A DNA stretch of 64,000 nucleotides from Planctomycetota bacterium (GCA_018242525.1 JAFEBS010000003.1:1-64000); one strand, 5' to 3'; positions 1-9,773 are shown, numbered from the stretch's first letter. A program made the numbers and translations. Notes: generated from the letters alone by a model not told the origin.

Positions 1-497
1 GATGCAGAATGATTACTGACGGGCCGAAGCCCCCCCGACGAACGGCCTGACATCATTCACTCCTTCAACCCTCAGACGCCACCACAGTTGCTCGGACCCG
101 CCTTTCAAATCTCCAGCCCTTTTCAGCAATGCCGAGCGACCGGAATTCTCGTGCCGGCCCGTTTGTGCGATTGTGGCTTCCAGTGATTGCTGAAACAGAC
201 GAACTGTACAGTCACCCTCAAATTACGGAGCAGTGTTGACTGCCGAACCACAAATCGCGTCATCAGCCGAAATTCAACCACCCCATCCTTGAGAAGTCCT
301 GTATCCCCTGGATCGAAAAGTATCCGCAGGATCGCTCAACAGTTTCCCAAAGATCAGTAGCCGTGGCGGGCCATCGTTGGTAAGCTCCCGTCGCCGCAGA
401 CGAGGCAGAGTCGGTGAGTTGGAGAGCTTGTACGGGCTGCCTCAGTTGGAAAATGCGTTTCCAGTCACGAACTCATCTTCCCCAGTCTACCCAATTC
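1..497. other. Non-coding left edge
   Basis: I see no convincing gene here. Reading frames are short and none shows a recognisable motif. The stretch precedes the symporter and presumably holds its promoter, but I could not pick out a clear -35/-10 pair or Shine-Dalgarno sequence. It could also contain the non-coding end of a unit outside the window. Confidence 0.4.
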
Positions 498-2126
498 ATG
501 ACGAACTTTCTCGGTCCCGTCGATTATCTGGTCGTCATCGCGTATCTGAGCGCGACGATGGTGATTGGGTTTTGGGTCGGAAGTTACGTTCGCAGCGGGT
601 CCGACTTCTTCTTGGCCGGGCGATCCCTGCCGTGGTGGGCGATTGGGATGTCCCTGGTCGCCACGGATATCGGCGGGACGGATCTGGTTGGCGTCGGTGG
701 GGATTCCTACCGCTATGGTCTGGTGATGGGGAATTTCGAGTGGATCGGCTGCATCCCGGCGATGCTGGTCGCCGCATTTGTCTTTATCCCGCACTTGTGG
801 CGCTGTGGCGTCACGACGGTTCCTGAATATTTGGAGCGGCGTTTCAGTAATCAGTTGCGGACGGTCGTCGCCGCCTGCTGGCTGCTGCTGATGGCCTGCA
901 ACCTGGGAGTGATGCTGCTGGCGGCGGCGAAGTTCATGCATACGCTTGCCAACTGGGACATGACCGTGTCGATCCTGGTCACCGCCCTGCTGGTGGGAAC
1001 CTATACCTGGTCGGGAGGGCTGCGGGCTGTCGTCTATACGGATCTGCTGCAGGGAATCGTGATGATCGGCGGTTGCCTGCTGGTCCTGTTCATCGGGATC
1101 GCCGACCTGGGTGGTGTGGAACCGTTTGTCGACAAGGTCCACGATGCCGTCCATGCCCGGGAGCGGCGCGAACGTCTGGCCGCCGATGGAGTGGACTCGA
1201 ACGCGACGCCGACTCGACGCCCGAAGGATCAAAAGTCGCACCATCTGTCATTGGTGCAGCCGATCGACAGTTCCTCGCCCGGCCCCTGGCCCGCCATCCT
1301 GTTTGGACTGGCCCTGATTGTCAGCCCGGGCTATTGGATTGGGAACCAGTGTATCGTTCAACGATCGTTGGGAGCGAAGTCGGAGTACGAAGCGAAAGCA
1401 TCGTACGTCTATGGCGCAGTTCTGAAGAACATGATCCCGTTCCTGGTGGCGATTCCGGGACTGATCGCCATGGTCAAATTCCCCAACCTGGGTCACGAAC
1501 ATGCCGACAAGGCGTTGCCACTGCTGGTCGGAAGTCTGTTGCCCGAGGGGCTGCGCGGGATCTTCGTGGCCGCCTTCCTGGCAGCACTGATGTCCAGTGT
1601 CGATTCGTATCTGAACGCGGCCACGACGATTTACGTGAATGATTTTTACCGTCGCTTCTACCGTCCAAACGCAGACGAGGGATTGATGCTGGAGGTGGGA
1701 CGGTGGACGACAATCGGCTTCGTCCTGTGGGCGGTGTATTTTGCCTTTCAGTTGATGTCGTTCGGCGAAGGGATTTACACAATCTTCCAGACGCTGATGT
1801 CTTTCGTCACGGGGCCCACACTGGCGGTGATTCTGCTCGGCATGCTGTCCTCGCGAAATACGGCCGAAGGGGCCGTGGTCGGCTTCATCGGTGGCGTCAT
1901 GACCTCGATCACGCTGTTCCTGTTGAATCAGCAGTTCATCGCCACCTGGCTGGGCGTCCACCCGCTGTTCCGGATCGGACAGGCCTACCTGTACTATTCG
2001 ATCTGGGCCTTTCTGGCGACCGTCCTGCTGACCTGGTTATTCAGCTATTTCGCCAAGCCGGATGCTCCTGAAAAGCGGCGTTATTCCCTGTGGGAATGGA
2101 AACCGCTTGAGGAGGGGACGCCATGA
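498..2126 (+). CDS. Sodium:solute symporter family (SSF) transporter
   Basis: A 542-residue polytopic inner-membrane protein predicted to couple Na+ (or another cation) entry to solute uptake; the substrate cannot be read from sequence. Visible SSF features are the N-terminal segment with FFLAGRSLPWW around residues 42-52, the following MSLVATDIGGTDLVG helix, and about a dozen hydrophobic segments. A hydrophilic loop of roughly 40 charged residues lies mid-protein (near 1130-1250). The frame extends back to 414, but that stretch is basic and unlike a transporter start, so I chose ATG 498, which is followed directly by the first membrane helix. The stop overlaps the ATG of the next gene by 4 bases (ATGA), suggesting translational coupling. 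Confidence 0.85.
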   Translation: MTNFLGPVDYLVVIAYLSATMVIGFWVGSYVRSGSDFFLAGRSLPWWAIGMSLVATDIGGTDLVGVGGDSYRYGLVMGNFEWIGCIPAMLVAAFVFIPHLWRCGVTTVPEYLERRFSNQLRTVVAACWLLLMACNLGVMLLAAAKFMHTLANWDMTVSILVTALLVGTYTWSGGLRAVVYTDLLQGIVMIGGCLLVLFIGIADLGGVEPFVDKVHDAVHARERRERLAADGVDSNATPTRRPKDQKSHHLSLVQPIDSSSPGPWPAILFGLALIVSPGYWIGNQCIVQRSLGAKSEYEAKASYVYGAVLKNMIPFLVAIPGLIAMVKFPNLGHEHADKALPLLVGSLLPEGLRGIFVAAFLAALMSSVDSYLNAATTIYVNDFYRRFYRPNADEGLMLEVGRWTTIGFVLWAVYFAFQLMSFGEGIYTIFQTLMSFVTGPTLAVILLGMLSSRNTAEGAVVGFIGGVMTSITLFLLNQQFIATWLGVHPLFRIGQAYLYYSIWAFLATVLLTWLFSYFAKPDAPEKRRYSLWEWKPLEEGTP

Positions 2127-2356
2127 CGTTCCTACACTGGTTCGGTGACACGATCCGCGAACAATTGATGCGCGTCCCGCTGTGGGGAGCCCGCTGGCTG
2201 TTCATCGGCCTGCTGCTGTTGATGATGGGCTGGGTCGTGCAACTGCCGGCGTCGGCGGCCACGCCACCGGGCCGTCGCTGCGAATGGTACGAAGACCTGC
2301 GCATCTGGGCCTGGGTGGCTCTGATGTTCCAGGTGATCCTCTACAGCGTGTTCTAA
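2123..2356 (+). CDS. Small two-helix membrane protein coupled to the symporter
   Basis: A 77-residue protein with two hydrophobic stretches (about residues 22-45 and 60-77), joined by a short polar segment with several Arg and Glu. I do not recognise a named family. Its start overlaps the symporter stop by 4 bases, so the two are very likely co-translated. SSF carriers such as the DUF4212-partnered group have small accessory membrane subunits, which makes a subunit role a reasonable inference; here the small gene is downstream rather than upstream. It could also be an uncoupled small membrane protein of unknown function. Confidence 0.65.
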   Translation: MTFLHWFGDTIREQLMRVPLWGARWLFIGLLLLMMGWVVQLPASAATPPGRRCEWYEDLRIWAWVALMFQVILYSVF

Positions 2357-2463
2357 CTGACTCCGACGCTGCCAGCGTCGGGAGCAGGTGGTCACACTCT
2401 ACAAAAGCTGCGGTTGGGCCGTTATCATCCCGCCTCGTTTGAACTGAATTCTTGAGGTGGATT

Positions 2464-4032
2464 ATGACTGCGCCGGTACGGACCCGATTTGCTCCCAGCC
2501 CCACGGGGTACATGCATATTGGCGGCATGCGAACGGCCCTGTTTGTCTGGCTGTGGGCTCGGCATAACAATGGAACGTTCATTCTGCGGATCGACGACAC
2601 CGATCAGCAGCGCAACGTTGAAGCAGCCCTGGCCCCGATTTTCCGGGCGTTTCGGTGGCTGGGGCTGAATTGGGACGAGGGTCCGGAAGTTGGCGGGCCG
2701 TTCGGGCCGTATTACCAGTCCCAGCGAACTCACCTGTATCAGTCCGCCGTCGACAAGTTGATTGCCGAAGGCAAGGCGTACCGTGACTATGACACGCCCG
2801 AGCAGATTGCTGCCGATCGCGCGTCGGCTGAGGCGGCGAAACAGCAGTTCGTCAACATCCGTCGATCACTCGATCTGACCGACGCTCAACGCGCCGCGCT
2901 GGACACCGAGGGCCGGCCCCATGTTGTACGGTTCCTGGTCCCCCGCGATCAGAAGGTGGCAATCGACGATGCCGTGCGCGGACACGTCGAATGGGATGGA
3001 GCGTTGATGGTCGACCCCGTGATCATGCGGAGCAACGGGACCTTCCTGTACAACTTCGCGACCGTCGTCGACGATGCGCAGATGCAGATCACGCATGTGA
3101 TCCGTGCCGAGGAGCACCTGACCAACACTGCCGCTCAAACACTGCTGCACCAGGCACTGGGGCACACGCCCCCCGTTTTCGCTCATATCCCTTTTATCAC
3201 GGCACCCGGATCCACGAAGAAACTCTCCAAACGCGATATCGACAAGATGCGAACCAGCCCCCAATTGAAGAAGTTCTTTGAACGTGCGGACGAAGTCTTC
3301 CCTCAATTGGGTCTGGGGGATTCGAAAACGCTGAATCCCGTGATGGTCGAGTACTACGAACGCATGGGCTATCTACCTGCTGGTATCCTGAACACGCTGT
3401 CACGCCTGGGCTGGTCACTGGACGACAAGACCGAATTCCTGTCACTGGACACCGTGATCCAGAACTTCACCCTGGATCGCATAGTGAAGGCGCCGGCCGG
3501 ACTGGATCCGGAAAAGCTGCAAAGTTACCAGCAGTACTGGATGAACCAGTTACCTCTGGACGACAAGATCGACGGGTGCCTGCCGTATCTGCAACAGACA
3601 AAGCAGGTCCCCGAAACGGTCGACGCAGCGACTCGTATTGTGATCGGCCAGGTCATTGCCGCCGTCGCGGACCGGTTGCGCGTGTTCAGCGACATCCTGG
3701 ATTACAAGGAATTCTTTGTCGCCGACCAGGATCTGGTCTACGATGAAAAGGGATTTAAACAGCGGTTGGCGGATGCGACCGAGGCACCGGGGCTGTTGAG
3801 ATCATTGCGTGAACAGTTGCTGACTGTGGAACCGTTTGACTCGGCGACGTTGGATCGGCTTGTCCATACGTTCGTGGAGACGAACGGCATCAAGATCGGC
3901 CAGATCGTCCATGCCCTGCGCATCGCGACGACAGGTCGTACGGTGGGAGTGGGCTTGTTCGACGCAATGGCGATCCTGGGCCGGGACCGCTGCGTCAGCC
4001 GGATTGACAGGGCATTGGGTAAGCTGGGCTGA
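2464..4032 (+). CDS. gltX: Glutamyl-tRNA synthetase
   Basis: A 522-residue class I synthetase that charges tRNA-Glu (possibly also tRNA-Gln if non-discriminating). The HIGH-type motif is [10 protein letters not shown] (residues 11-21), and the KMSKS-type motif is KLSKR at 253-257. After KLSKR the chain has an extra segment of roughly 25 residues before the usual [15 protein letters not shown] stretch, which in most bacterial GluRS follows almost at once. The frame opens 4 codons earlier at 2452, but ATG 2464 places the conserved [10 protein letters not shown] at the normal distance from the start. A second synthetase gene, proS, lies 22 kb away and is unrelated. Confidence 0.95.
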   Translation: MTAPVRTRFAPSPTGYMHIGGMRTALFVWLWARHNNGTFILRIDDTDQQRNVEAALAPIFRAFRWLGLNWDEGPEVGGPFGPYYQSQRTHLYQSAVDKLIAEGKAYRDYDTPEQIAADRASAEAAKQQFVNIRRSLDLTDAQRAALDTEGRPHVVRFLVPRDQKVAIDDAVRGHVEWDGALMVDPVIMRSNGTFLYNFATVVDDAQMQITHVIRAEEHLTNTAAQTLLHQALGHTPPVFAHIPFITAPGSTKKLSKRDIDKMRTSPQLKKFFERADEVFPQLGLGDSKTLNPVMVEYYERMGYLPAGILNTLSRLGWSLDDKTEFLSLDTVIQNFTLDRIVKAPAGLDPEKLQSYQQYWMNQLPLDDKIDGCLPYLQQTKQVPETVDAATRIVIGQVIAAVADRLRVFSDILDYKEFFVADQDLVYDEKGFKQRLADATEAPGLLRSLREQLLTVEPFDSATLDRLVHTFVETNGIKIGQIVHALRIATTGRTVGVGLFDAMAILGRDRCVSRIDRALGKLG

Positions 4033-4051
4033 CAACACCCGGGATACGACC

Positions 4052-4573
4052 ATGGAAGCTGCAAACGAGTCCGTTCACCCAGGTGCCGCTCGAATCCGGC
4101 GCGCGCTGCTGACGGTGGTCGCTGTTCTTGGCGCCGCGGCAGTTTATGTGGTGTACGACCAAATCAGCGTGCGGATTACCTTCAGCAATGACTCGTCAAC
4201 ACCTCTTTGGATCAAGCATTCTTATGTCGATGCCAATCTGCAAGGTGGCCGCGCGGAAATGCCAGCCATGGTGCCGCCAGCAGTGACCTTGTTCAATGAC
4301 GTGAAACTTCCACCAGAACGCCAAATCAGTACGACCTACCGCACGATTCACACGAAGGCCCTGCACTCATCGATCGGCATACTTCAGCAGGTTCCTGATG
4401 CAAAGGACTCGTCCAATTTCATCCTGAGTGAAATCAGTAACCCGCGGATATCAACCCTTGTCGAATGGGGATACCACATCACGGTTGATTCGAATCTCAG
4501 GATCAGCCGCGAACCGTCCACTCTACGGCACTGGTTCAACTCGAGTCTCAGCTGGATGCCGCGTAAGTGGTGA
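4052..4573 (+). CDS. Membrane-anchored protein of unknown function
   Basis: A 173-residue protein with one N-terminal hydrophobic segment (about residues 17-36) preceded by Arg-rich sequence, then a soluble domain that would face the periplasm. It has no family I recognise and no cysteines or obvious catalytic motif. It starts 19 bases after gltX on the same strand and may share that transcript. It converges with the lipoprotein gene that ends 8 bases downstream on the other strand. Confidence 0.6.
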   Translation: MEAANESVHPGAARIRRALLTVVAVLGAAAVYVVYDQISVRITFSNDSSTPLWIKHSYVDANLQGGRAEMPAMVPPAVTLFNDVKLPPERQISTTYRTIHTKALHSSIGILQQVPDAKDSSNFILSEISNPRISTLVEWGYHITVDSNLRISREPSTLRHWFNSSLSWMPRKW

Positions 4574-4580
4574 TGCACGG

Positions 4581-5432
4581 TCAAAACCCGCTGGTCGGCG
4601 GCGGTGCTGTACCACCTTGTTGAGCTGCACTTGCCTTGGGTTCTGTTTTTGTGATTTGAAAATGTTCCAGCATCATCGGAATCCGCTCGACCATCTTTTC
4701 CTGTGCTGAGATGTTTTCCGGCAGCACGACCAGAACGTAGGCCTGGATGTTGCCATTCTGTTTGCCGAACATCGTGAAGGTGTAATTCACGGTTGATTCG
4801 CGTTCCGTACCCGGCAGAGTGATCGGCTTTGGCGGAAAGGTGTAAACTTCATACTGGGAGGCGGGCAGATATCCCCCCGGTTTCGGATGCAATTCAATAT
4901 CCGGGTTTTCGAGCTTTTCCGGAGGGATGTGGTTTTCCAGAGCGTCGCCCATCAGAGTGAGGATCGACGTCTTGTACTCCAGCGCTTCGGCCGGGTTCTC
5001 ACCCAGAAATTTCCAGTAGTTTGTCAGGATGTAAATGTATGCCTTTCGACTTTCCGTCGAACCGTCAGAAACCGAAACGTTGAACGGGGCTTCCCAGGCT
5101 GCGACGAGTTCATCGTGGGGGAACAATAGATTCATGTACGTCGGCTGGCGGGGATCAACCGCCGGCATCTCGACCGTACCATCTTCCAACTTGACGGGAA
5201 CTGGATTCGGAATCTGCTGAAATTGCCTGGGTACCCGCATCGATTCGACGATCCGGCCGTCCGACCACTTCGGAGCCAGATTCTGTTCGATCCGGTCCAG
5301 GTAGCTGTAATAATCCCGGGACTGCTTCAATCGTGCTTCGTACTGATCAGCACCGCACCCGAGGACGCCCAGGATCAGCAGGGAACAGAGTCCCATCCCT
5401 CGTATCGACGCGGACGATTGAAACAACAGCAT
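4581..5432 (-). CDS. Predicted lipoprotein
   Basis: A 283-residue protein with a type II signal peptide: a short basic start, a hydrophobic core, then the lipobox LGVLGC with the lipidated Cys near residue 26. The mature part is a mixed alpha/beta soluble domain ending in a Gly/Pro/Thr-rich tail. A planctomycete-specific family is likely because nothing matches a widely named domain. Function unknown; envelope location is well supported. It is convergent with the upstream-lying membrane protein and separated by about 130 bases from the NYN-domain gene. Confidence 0.7.
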   Translation of the reverse strand: MLLFQSSASIRGMGLCSLLILGVLGCGADQYEARLKQSRDYYSYLDRIEQNLAPKWSDGRIVESMRVPRQFQQIPNPVPVKLEDGTVEMPAVDPRQPTYMNLLFPHDELVAAWEAPFNVSVSDGSTESRKAYIYILTNYWKFLGENPAEALEYKTSILTLMGDALENHIPPEKLENPDIELHPKPGGYLPASQYEVYTFPPKPITLPGTERESTVNYTFTMFGKQNGNIQAYVLVVLPENISAQEKMVERIPMMLEHFQITKTEPKASAAQQGGTAPPPTSGF

Positions 5433-5563
5433 GCTGAGAATTCCTGGATTGAAGAACCGATGCTGACGGGTGGCTCGTCCCGTTCGGCAGGCGGAGAATT
5501 GTCCCCAAACCGGCGCTTGAGGTCAATCGGGGGGAATGTTTGACCTCGTTCACTTTGGAGGAA

Positions 5564-6259
5564 CTACTTGCGCTTCCGACCAGGTCGATCGGGAGGCTCC
5601 CCCTTTCGATCCGGGGGACGATTCAGCCAATCGTCCAGATCTGCCCCCTGATTCAGATGCTGCTGTAACTCGTCAATCGACTTCTGCCAGGGATCACCGG
5701 CCGCGCTCTCGGCGCCAGAATCTTCACTTTTGGCGATTGCGTCGACGTCGATGGCTCCGAATTCACCCATCCAATAGGTCACATCTTCGCCAGAGCCCGC
5801 CGCTGTCGGCTTCGAGGGCGCTGGGCCGGTTTTTTCAACTGCGGCAGTCCGCGCGCGTGCTGCCAGTTGCTGCAAATAGACTTCGCTGTCAACGCTTTCC
5901 GCCCGGCGCTGCCTGGCCGCTTTCTGCAATCGATGATCACTGGAAACAATCAACAACTGACTCGGTGCCGTATGAGCATCAATCAGCGCCTCGATCAGCG
6001 AATCCGCATCATGGCCCGGTTCGGCGAACTGAATGCGGATTTCAGCATGCCGGTAATGCCGCTCCAACCCGGACGGGGCTTCCATTGCATCGAAGACCAC
6101 AGTACACCGCAGTCGTTCTTCGGCGGTCAAGGCGTTGGCCAACCGGACCAGCAATCGATGCCGCTGCCGTTGCAGGTCGCCGGGGGCATATCGCGCCTGC
6201 GACAACCCGGCCGCGTGCATCAGGTTGTAGCCGTCAATGATCAGAAACAACGCGGCCAT
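5564..6259 (-). CDS. NYN-domain (YacP/Rae1-like) predicted endoribonuclease
   Basis: A 231-residue protein whose first 130 residues look like a NYN/PIN-fold nuclease: LIIDGYN with D9, VVFDAMEAP with D57, an acidic GHDADSLIEALIDAH segment (D84, D86), and LLIVSSDHRLQKAA with D108. These acidic positions fit the metal-binding site of the YacP/Rae1 family, which cleaves RNA on or near ribosomes. The remaining 100 residues are low in complexity, with a WMGEFGAIDVDAIA stretch and a basic Pro-rich end. It precedes the pyrC-like gene's 3' end by 57 bases without obvious functional linkage. Confidence 0.8.
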   Translation of the reverse strand: MAALFLIIDGYNLMHAAGLSQARYAPGDLQRQRHRLLVRLANALTAEERLRCTVVFDAMEAPSGLERHYRHAEIRIQFAEPGHDADSLIEALIDAHTAPSQLLIVSSDHRLQKAARQRRAESVDSEVYLQQLAARARTAAVEKTGPAPSKPTAAGSGEDVTYWMGEFGAIDVDAIAKSEDSGAESAAGDPWQKSIDELQQHLNQGADLDDWLNRPPDRKGEPPDRPGRKRK

Positions 6260-6316
6260 TTCGGAGACTTTCCATCCGCCAAATCCGCAGGGCTGCAGCA
6301 GCGACCGTTTCCGCGA

Positions 6317-7603
6317 TCAGTCGGCACCCGCGCGATATCGCACTTCGCCATTATACGCCACGGCCCGCACCTGGCCCTGCACAGTCCAGCCCGCGAAGGG
6401 ATTGTTGCGACTCTTGGACCGAAATCTGGATGGATCGATGGTCCAGGTTCGCTGGGGATCAATCACGGTCACATCGGCCGCTGCCCCAATCGCCAGTGTT
6501 CCAATGTCACTCAATCCCAGGATTCGAGCCGGCCCCGTCGTCAGGCGGCTGATCAGTTGCGGCCACGTCAATCGCCCTGGTTCGATCAAAGTCTTCACGC
6601 ACAGCGGAAGCAGTGTTTCCAGTCCCGCGATACCGAACGGGACCAGGTCCAGTTCCCGATCTTTCTTTTCGGACGCCCACGGCTGATGATCCGATGAGAT
6701 CGCATCGACCGTCCCATCGACCAGGCCCTCGATCAAGGCCGCGACGTGGTCGGGGCTGCGCAGCGGGGGGCGCACCTTGAAGTTGGAATCGTAGTTCTGC
6801 ATGTCGGCGTCGGTCAGAGCCAGATGATGCGGCGTGACATCGCACGTCACGGCAATCCCTCGCTGTTTCGCCCGTCGCACCTGTTCCACGGCTCCGCGCG
6901 TGGACAACGACATCAAGTGAATTCGGCCCCCCGTGAGTTCGGCCAGGGCGATATCACGGCCCACAATGATTTCCTCGGCCGCCGCCGGCATCCCGCGCAG
7001 TCCGAGCAATGTCGAATAGTAGCCTTCATGCATCACGCCGCCGGCGGTCAGTGTGGGATCCTGGGGATGGACGAAGATTGGCCGGTTGAACATGCGGGCG
7101 TACTCCAAGGCCCGCCGCATGATCTCGGCACTGCCGATGGCCGATTTGGAATCTGTGAACGCCAGGGCTCCGCTGCGCGCCAGCTGGCCCAGGTCCGCCA
7201 GTTCCTCGCCCGCGTGACCACGCGTGACGGCACCGAGCGGGTGGACACGGCAATTCGCCGCTCGCTTGGCCTGCAAGACAACGTATTCAGCGGCGGTGGC
7301 ATTGTCGACGATCGGCAGGGTGTCGGGCAGGGCGGCAATTCGTGTGAATCCGCCCGCCAGCGCGGCTGCGGTCACAGTCGCTGTCGTTTCGTCTTCTTCG
7401 TACCCCGGGTCACGGACTCCGACATGCGTATCGATGAAGCCCGCGCAGACGATGCACCCCGCAGCATCGAGCACCTCGTCGGCGTCGTTGAACCCGGAGC
7501 CAATCTCGACAATCCGGCCATCGCGCACCAGAACATCACCGGTCTGGTCCAGGTTCCGGCTGGCATCGATTACCCGTCCGCCACGAATCAACAAGCAAGC
7601 CAA
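6317..7603 (-). CDS. Dihydroorotase homologue, probably catalytically inactive (PyrC'-like)
   Basis: A 428-residue amidohydrolase-fold protein matching type I dihydroorotase along its length, including TPHHLALTDADMQNYDSNFK, RPPLRS and ISSDHQPW. The HxH zinc motif reads THVGVRDPG: H60 is present but the second His is G62. H179 and D305 are kept and D151 is plausible, but the third His region reads IHLMSLST, with S232 where the fourth ligand His is normally found. Two metal ligands are therefore missing. In Pseudomonas-type ATCases an inactive dihydroorotase (PyrC') serves as a structural partner of PyrB. Here the gene lies directly downstream of pyrB with 41 bases between the frames, supporting the same role. 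A separate active dihydroorotase should exist elsewhere. Confidence 0.85.
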   Translation of the reverse strand: MACLLIRGGRVIDASRNLDQTGDVLVRDGRIVEIGSGFNDADEVLDAAGCIVCAGFIDTHVGVRDPGYEEDETTATVTAAALAGGFTRIAALPDTLPIVDNATAAEYVVLQAKRAANCRVHPLGAVTRGHAGEELADLGQLARSGALAFTDSKSAIGSAEIMRRALEYARMFNRPIFVHPQDPTLTAGGVMHEGYYSTLLGLRGMPAAAEEIIVGRDIALAELTGGRIHLMSLSTRGAVEQVRRAKQRGIAVTCDVTPHHLALTDADMQNYDSNFKVRPPLRSPDHVAALIEGLVDGTVDAISSDHQPWASEKKDRELDLVPFGIAGLETLLPLCVKTLIEPGRLTWPQLISRLTTGPARILGLSDIGTLAIGAAADVTVIDPQRTWTIDPSRFRSKSRNNPFAGWTVQGQVRAVAYNGEVRYRAGAD

Positions 7604-7644
7604 TTTCAGTCTCTCAATTCCCGTGGGTCACGTCCAGCTGATCT

Positions 7645-8607
7645 TCAAGTCTGGCTGGCCTCGTGCAACAGTGCCAGGCCGGCCATCCGGATGAACAGTC
7701 CGTTGGTGACCTGATCCAGGATCACGCTGCGGTCCCCGTCGGCCACATCCGGCGTCAATTCGACTCCGCGATTGATCGGGCCGGGAGCAAGGATCAGCAC
7801 ATCCTTGCGTGCCCGCCGGACTCGATCGCCATTCATTCCGAAAAAGTGAGCGTACTCGTAAATCGACGGGAAGAACGCGCTGCGTTGCCGTTCCGCCTGG
7901 ATTCGCAACAGGTTGATCACATCGGTCCGCGGAACGACGTCATCCAGATTGTGACTGACCTCCACCCCCAACCGTTCGATTTCAGGCGGAATCAGCGTGG
8001 CGGGTCCGCAGACGATGACGCGCGCCCCCAGGGTCGTCAGTCCCCAGATATTGGATCGAGCCACCCGGCTGTGCAGGATGTCGCCCACCAGTGCCACCGT
8101 CAGGCCCGCAATCCGGCCTCGGTGCTCGCGAATGGTATAGATGTCGAGCAATCCTTGTGTCGGATGTTCGTGCGTTCCATCGCCAGCATTGATAATCCCG
8201 GCGTTCAGGTGCCTGGCCAGATGATGCGGTGCTCCGGACGAACTATGTCGCACAACCATCTGGCTGACCCCCATCGCTTCGATGTTTCGAGCGGTGTCGA
8301 TGAAGGTCTCGCCCTTGGAAAGGCTGCTGCCAGAGGCGGTAAAATCGACGGTGTCGGCCGACAGTCGTTTCGCCGCCAGGCTGAAACTGGTTTTTGTCCG
8401 GGTGGACGGCTCAAAAAACAGATTTCCGACGGTGACCCCTTTCAGGTGGTCCAGTTTCGTGTGACCGGCGGCGTGCAATCGCTTGAATTCCGCGGCGCGG
8501 TCGAGAATCAGGTTCAATTCTGCGGCTGAAAGCCCCTGTAATCCCAGCAAATGCCGACGATTCCAAACCAAGGGCGCGGTCGATGACGGGGGAGTGAGTG
8601 TAGGCAT
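7645..8607 (-). CDS. pyrB: Aspartate carbamoyltransferase catalytic chain
   Basis: This enzyme condenses carbamoyl phosphate with aspartate, the committed step of pyrimidine synthesis. Family motifs are all visible: FFEPSTRT (carbamoyl-phosphate binding), SSLSKGE (80s loop), [23 protein letters not shown] and GPINRGVE. The chosen start (ATG at 8605-8607) gives 320 residues. An in-frame ATG ten codons upstream, ending at 8637, is also possible, and neither has a strong Shine-Dalgarno. The first enzyme-like block ([13 protein letters not shown]) begins about 15 residues in, as usual. It is followed by the pseudo-dihydroorotase gene in the same operon. No regulatory pyrI-like gene is adjacent. 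Confidence 0.93.
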   Translation of the reverse strand: MPTLTPPSSTAPLVWNRRHLLGLQGLSAAELNLILDRAAEFKRLHAAGHTKLDHLKGVTVGNLFFEPSTRTKTSFSLAAKRLSADTVDFTASGSSLSKGETFIDTARNIEAMGVSQMVVRHSSSGAPHHLARHLNAGIINAGDGTHEHPTQGLLDIYTIREHRGRIAGLTVALVGDILHSRVARSNIWGLTTLGARVIVCGPATLIPPEIERLGVEVSHNLDDVVPRTDVINLLRIQAERQRSAFFPSIYEYAHFFGMNGDRVRRARKDVLILAPGPINRGVELTPDVADGDRSVILDQVTNGLFIRMAGLALLHEASQT

Positions 8608-8735
8608 GGCGAGGATGCTATCAACGACACGCGGCATTCGTCAATTTGGTGAGGCTCGGGAGGGCTCAGGAGTGTCGTTTGCGGTCGATGCAGGCGACGT
8701 GAGAATCAGTCCAATAAACAAGTCCTTCTCCTCCT

Positions 8736-8810
8736 CAGTGCCCTCCGTGACTCCGTGGTGAAACCTCGTCGGAGAATAAACCTGCACCACGGAGTCACGG
8801 GGCACAGGGA
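8736..8810. repeat. CACGGAG-type inverted-repeat element
   Basis: Two arms of about 25 bases, 8736-8760 and 8785-8810, are near-perfect reverse complements built from CACCACGGAGTCACGG with a 24-base loop. The same style of element (heptad-like CACGRAG units ending in a CCACCAC/GTGGTG core) occurs at 28068-28152. Such hairpins are scattered in intergenic regions of planctomycete and related genomes. The element sits in the roughly 350-base gap between pyrB and the DUF455 gene; the remainder of that gap shows nothing else recognisable. Confidence 0.8.
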
Positions 8811-8957
8811 ATACGCCACCCAAACTGTTTGCATGAGAATGGACTCGAAGGTATCGTCTGCGACAGGAACTGTGAACCCTGCCAGTGTGCCGAGGATGGA
8901 TTCAGGAAGTGGGAGGACAGAGTCGATCTCACAAACTCCCCCGCATCGTCAGTCATC

Positions 8958-9773
8958 ATGGAATTACGCGCATTTGCCGAACGAGTTCTTCTGTCGGATT
9001 CCCTGGACCTGAAGCTGGAGCGAGTTCGGGACGAATTCACGGACGATTCTCCCGGGGCTGAATTGCGACTTCAAGAACCCGTCCGGCCCGCTGAATTGAA
9101 GTTTGCGCCCCGGCGGGCAGCACCTGCGATGCCGCATCCCGACACGTTCACGGATCCGCGGCGCCGGGCGATCGCTCACCACATCATGGCGAATCACGAG
9201 CTTCAGGCGCTGGAAGTGATGGCATGGGTGCTGCTCGCGTTTCCGCAGGCACCACGCGAATTCCGCCTGGGGGTGGCGCACGTCATGCAGGATGAACAGC
9301 GTCATACGCTGATGCACATGGAGCGCTCCGCCGCGCTGGGATTAAAGTTTGGGGAACTTCCCGTCAATTGCTACATCTGGAAAAAGGCACTTTCGTTTCA
9401 GTCTGTTCTGGAATACCTGGCCGGATTACCGCTGACATTTGAAGGCCGAAACCTCGATCACACGCTGGAATTTGAAGAGTACTTTCTGAAGGCGGGCGAC
9501 CCCAAGAGTGCCGCCATCATGAAGGCGATTCATCGAGACGAGATTTCCCATGTGGCATTCGGGCTGGAATGGCTCCGCAAGTTGAAGCCGCAAGACCAGT
9601 CTGAATGGGATGCGTACGTCGCACATCTGCACTACCCACTGCGTCCCGACAAATCGATCGGAGACGTCTTTCACCTGGAACCCCGGTTGGCGGCGGGGAT
9701 GTCTCAGGAGTTCGTGGAACGATTAAGACACGGCTCGGCCGGTTCGCACGATTGTGTCGACGGTGCCGAGTAA
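8958..9773 (+). CDS. DUF455 ferritin-like protein
   Basis: A 271-residue, mostly helical protein matching DUF455, a ferritin-like/MiaE-related di-metal fold. Likely metal ligands are E81 (ANHELQALE), E113 and H116 (DEQRHT), E162 (FEGRN) and E195/H198 (RDEISH), spaced as expected for a four-helix di-iron site. The biochemical role of DUF455 is not established. The frame continues upstream to 8829, but the extension is unlike the family, so ATG 8958 was preferred even though no clear Shine-Dalgarno precedes it. It stands alone between the repeat element and the AAA ATPase gene. Confidence 0.8.
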   Translation: MELRAFAERVLLSDSLDLKLERVRDEFTDDSPGAELRLQEPVRPAELKFAPRRAAPAMPHPDTFTDPRRRAIAHHIMANHELQALEVMAWVLLAFPQAPREFRLGVAHVMQDEQRHTLMHMERSAALGLKFGELPVNCYIWKKALSFQSVLEYLAGLPLTFEGRNLDHTLEFEEYFLKAGDPKSAAIMKAIHRDEISHVAFGLEWLRKLKPQDQSEWDAYVAHLHYPLRPDKSIGDVFHLEPRLAAGMSQEFVERLRHGSAGSHDCVDGAE

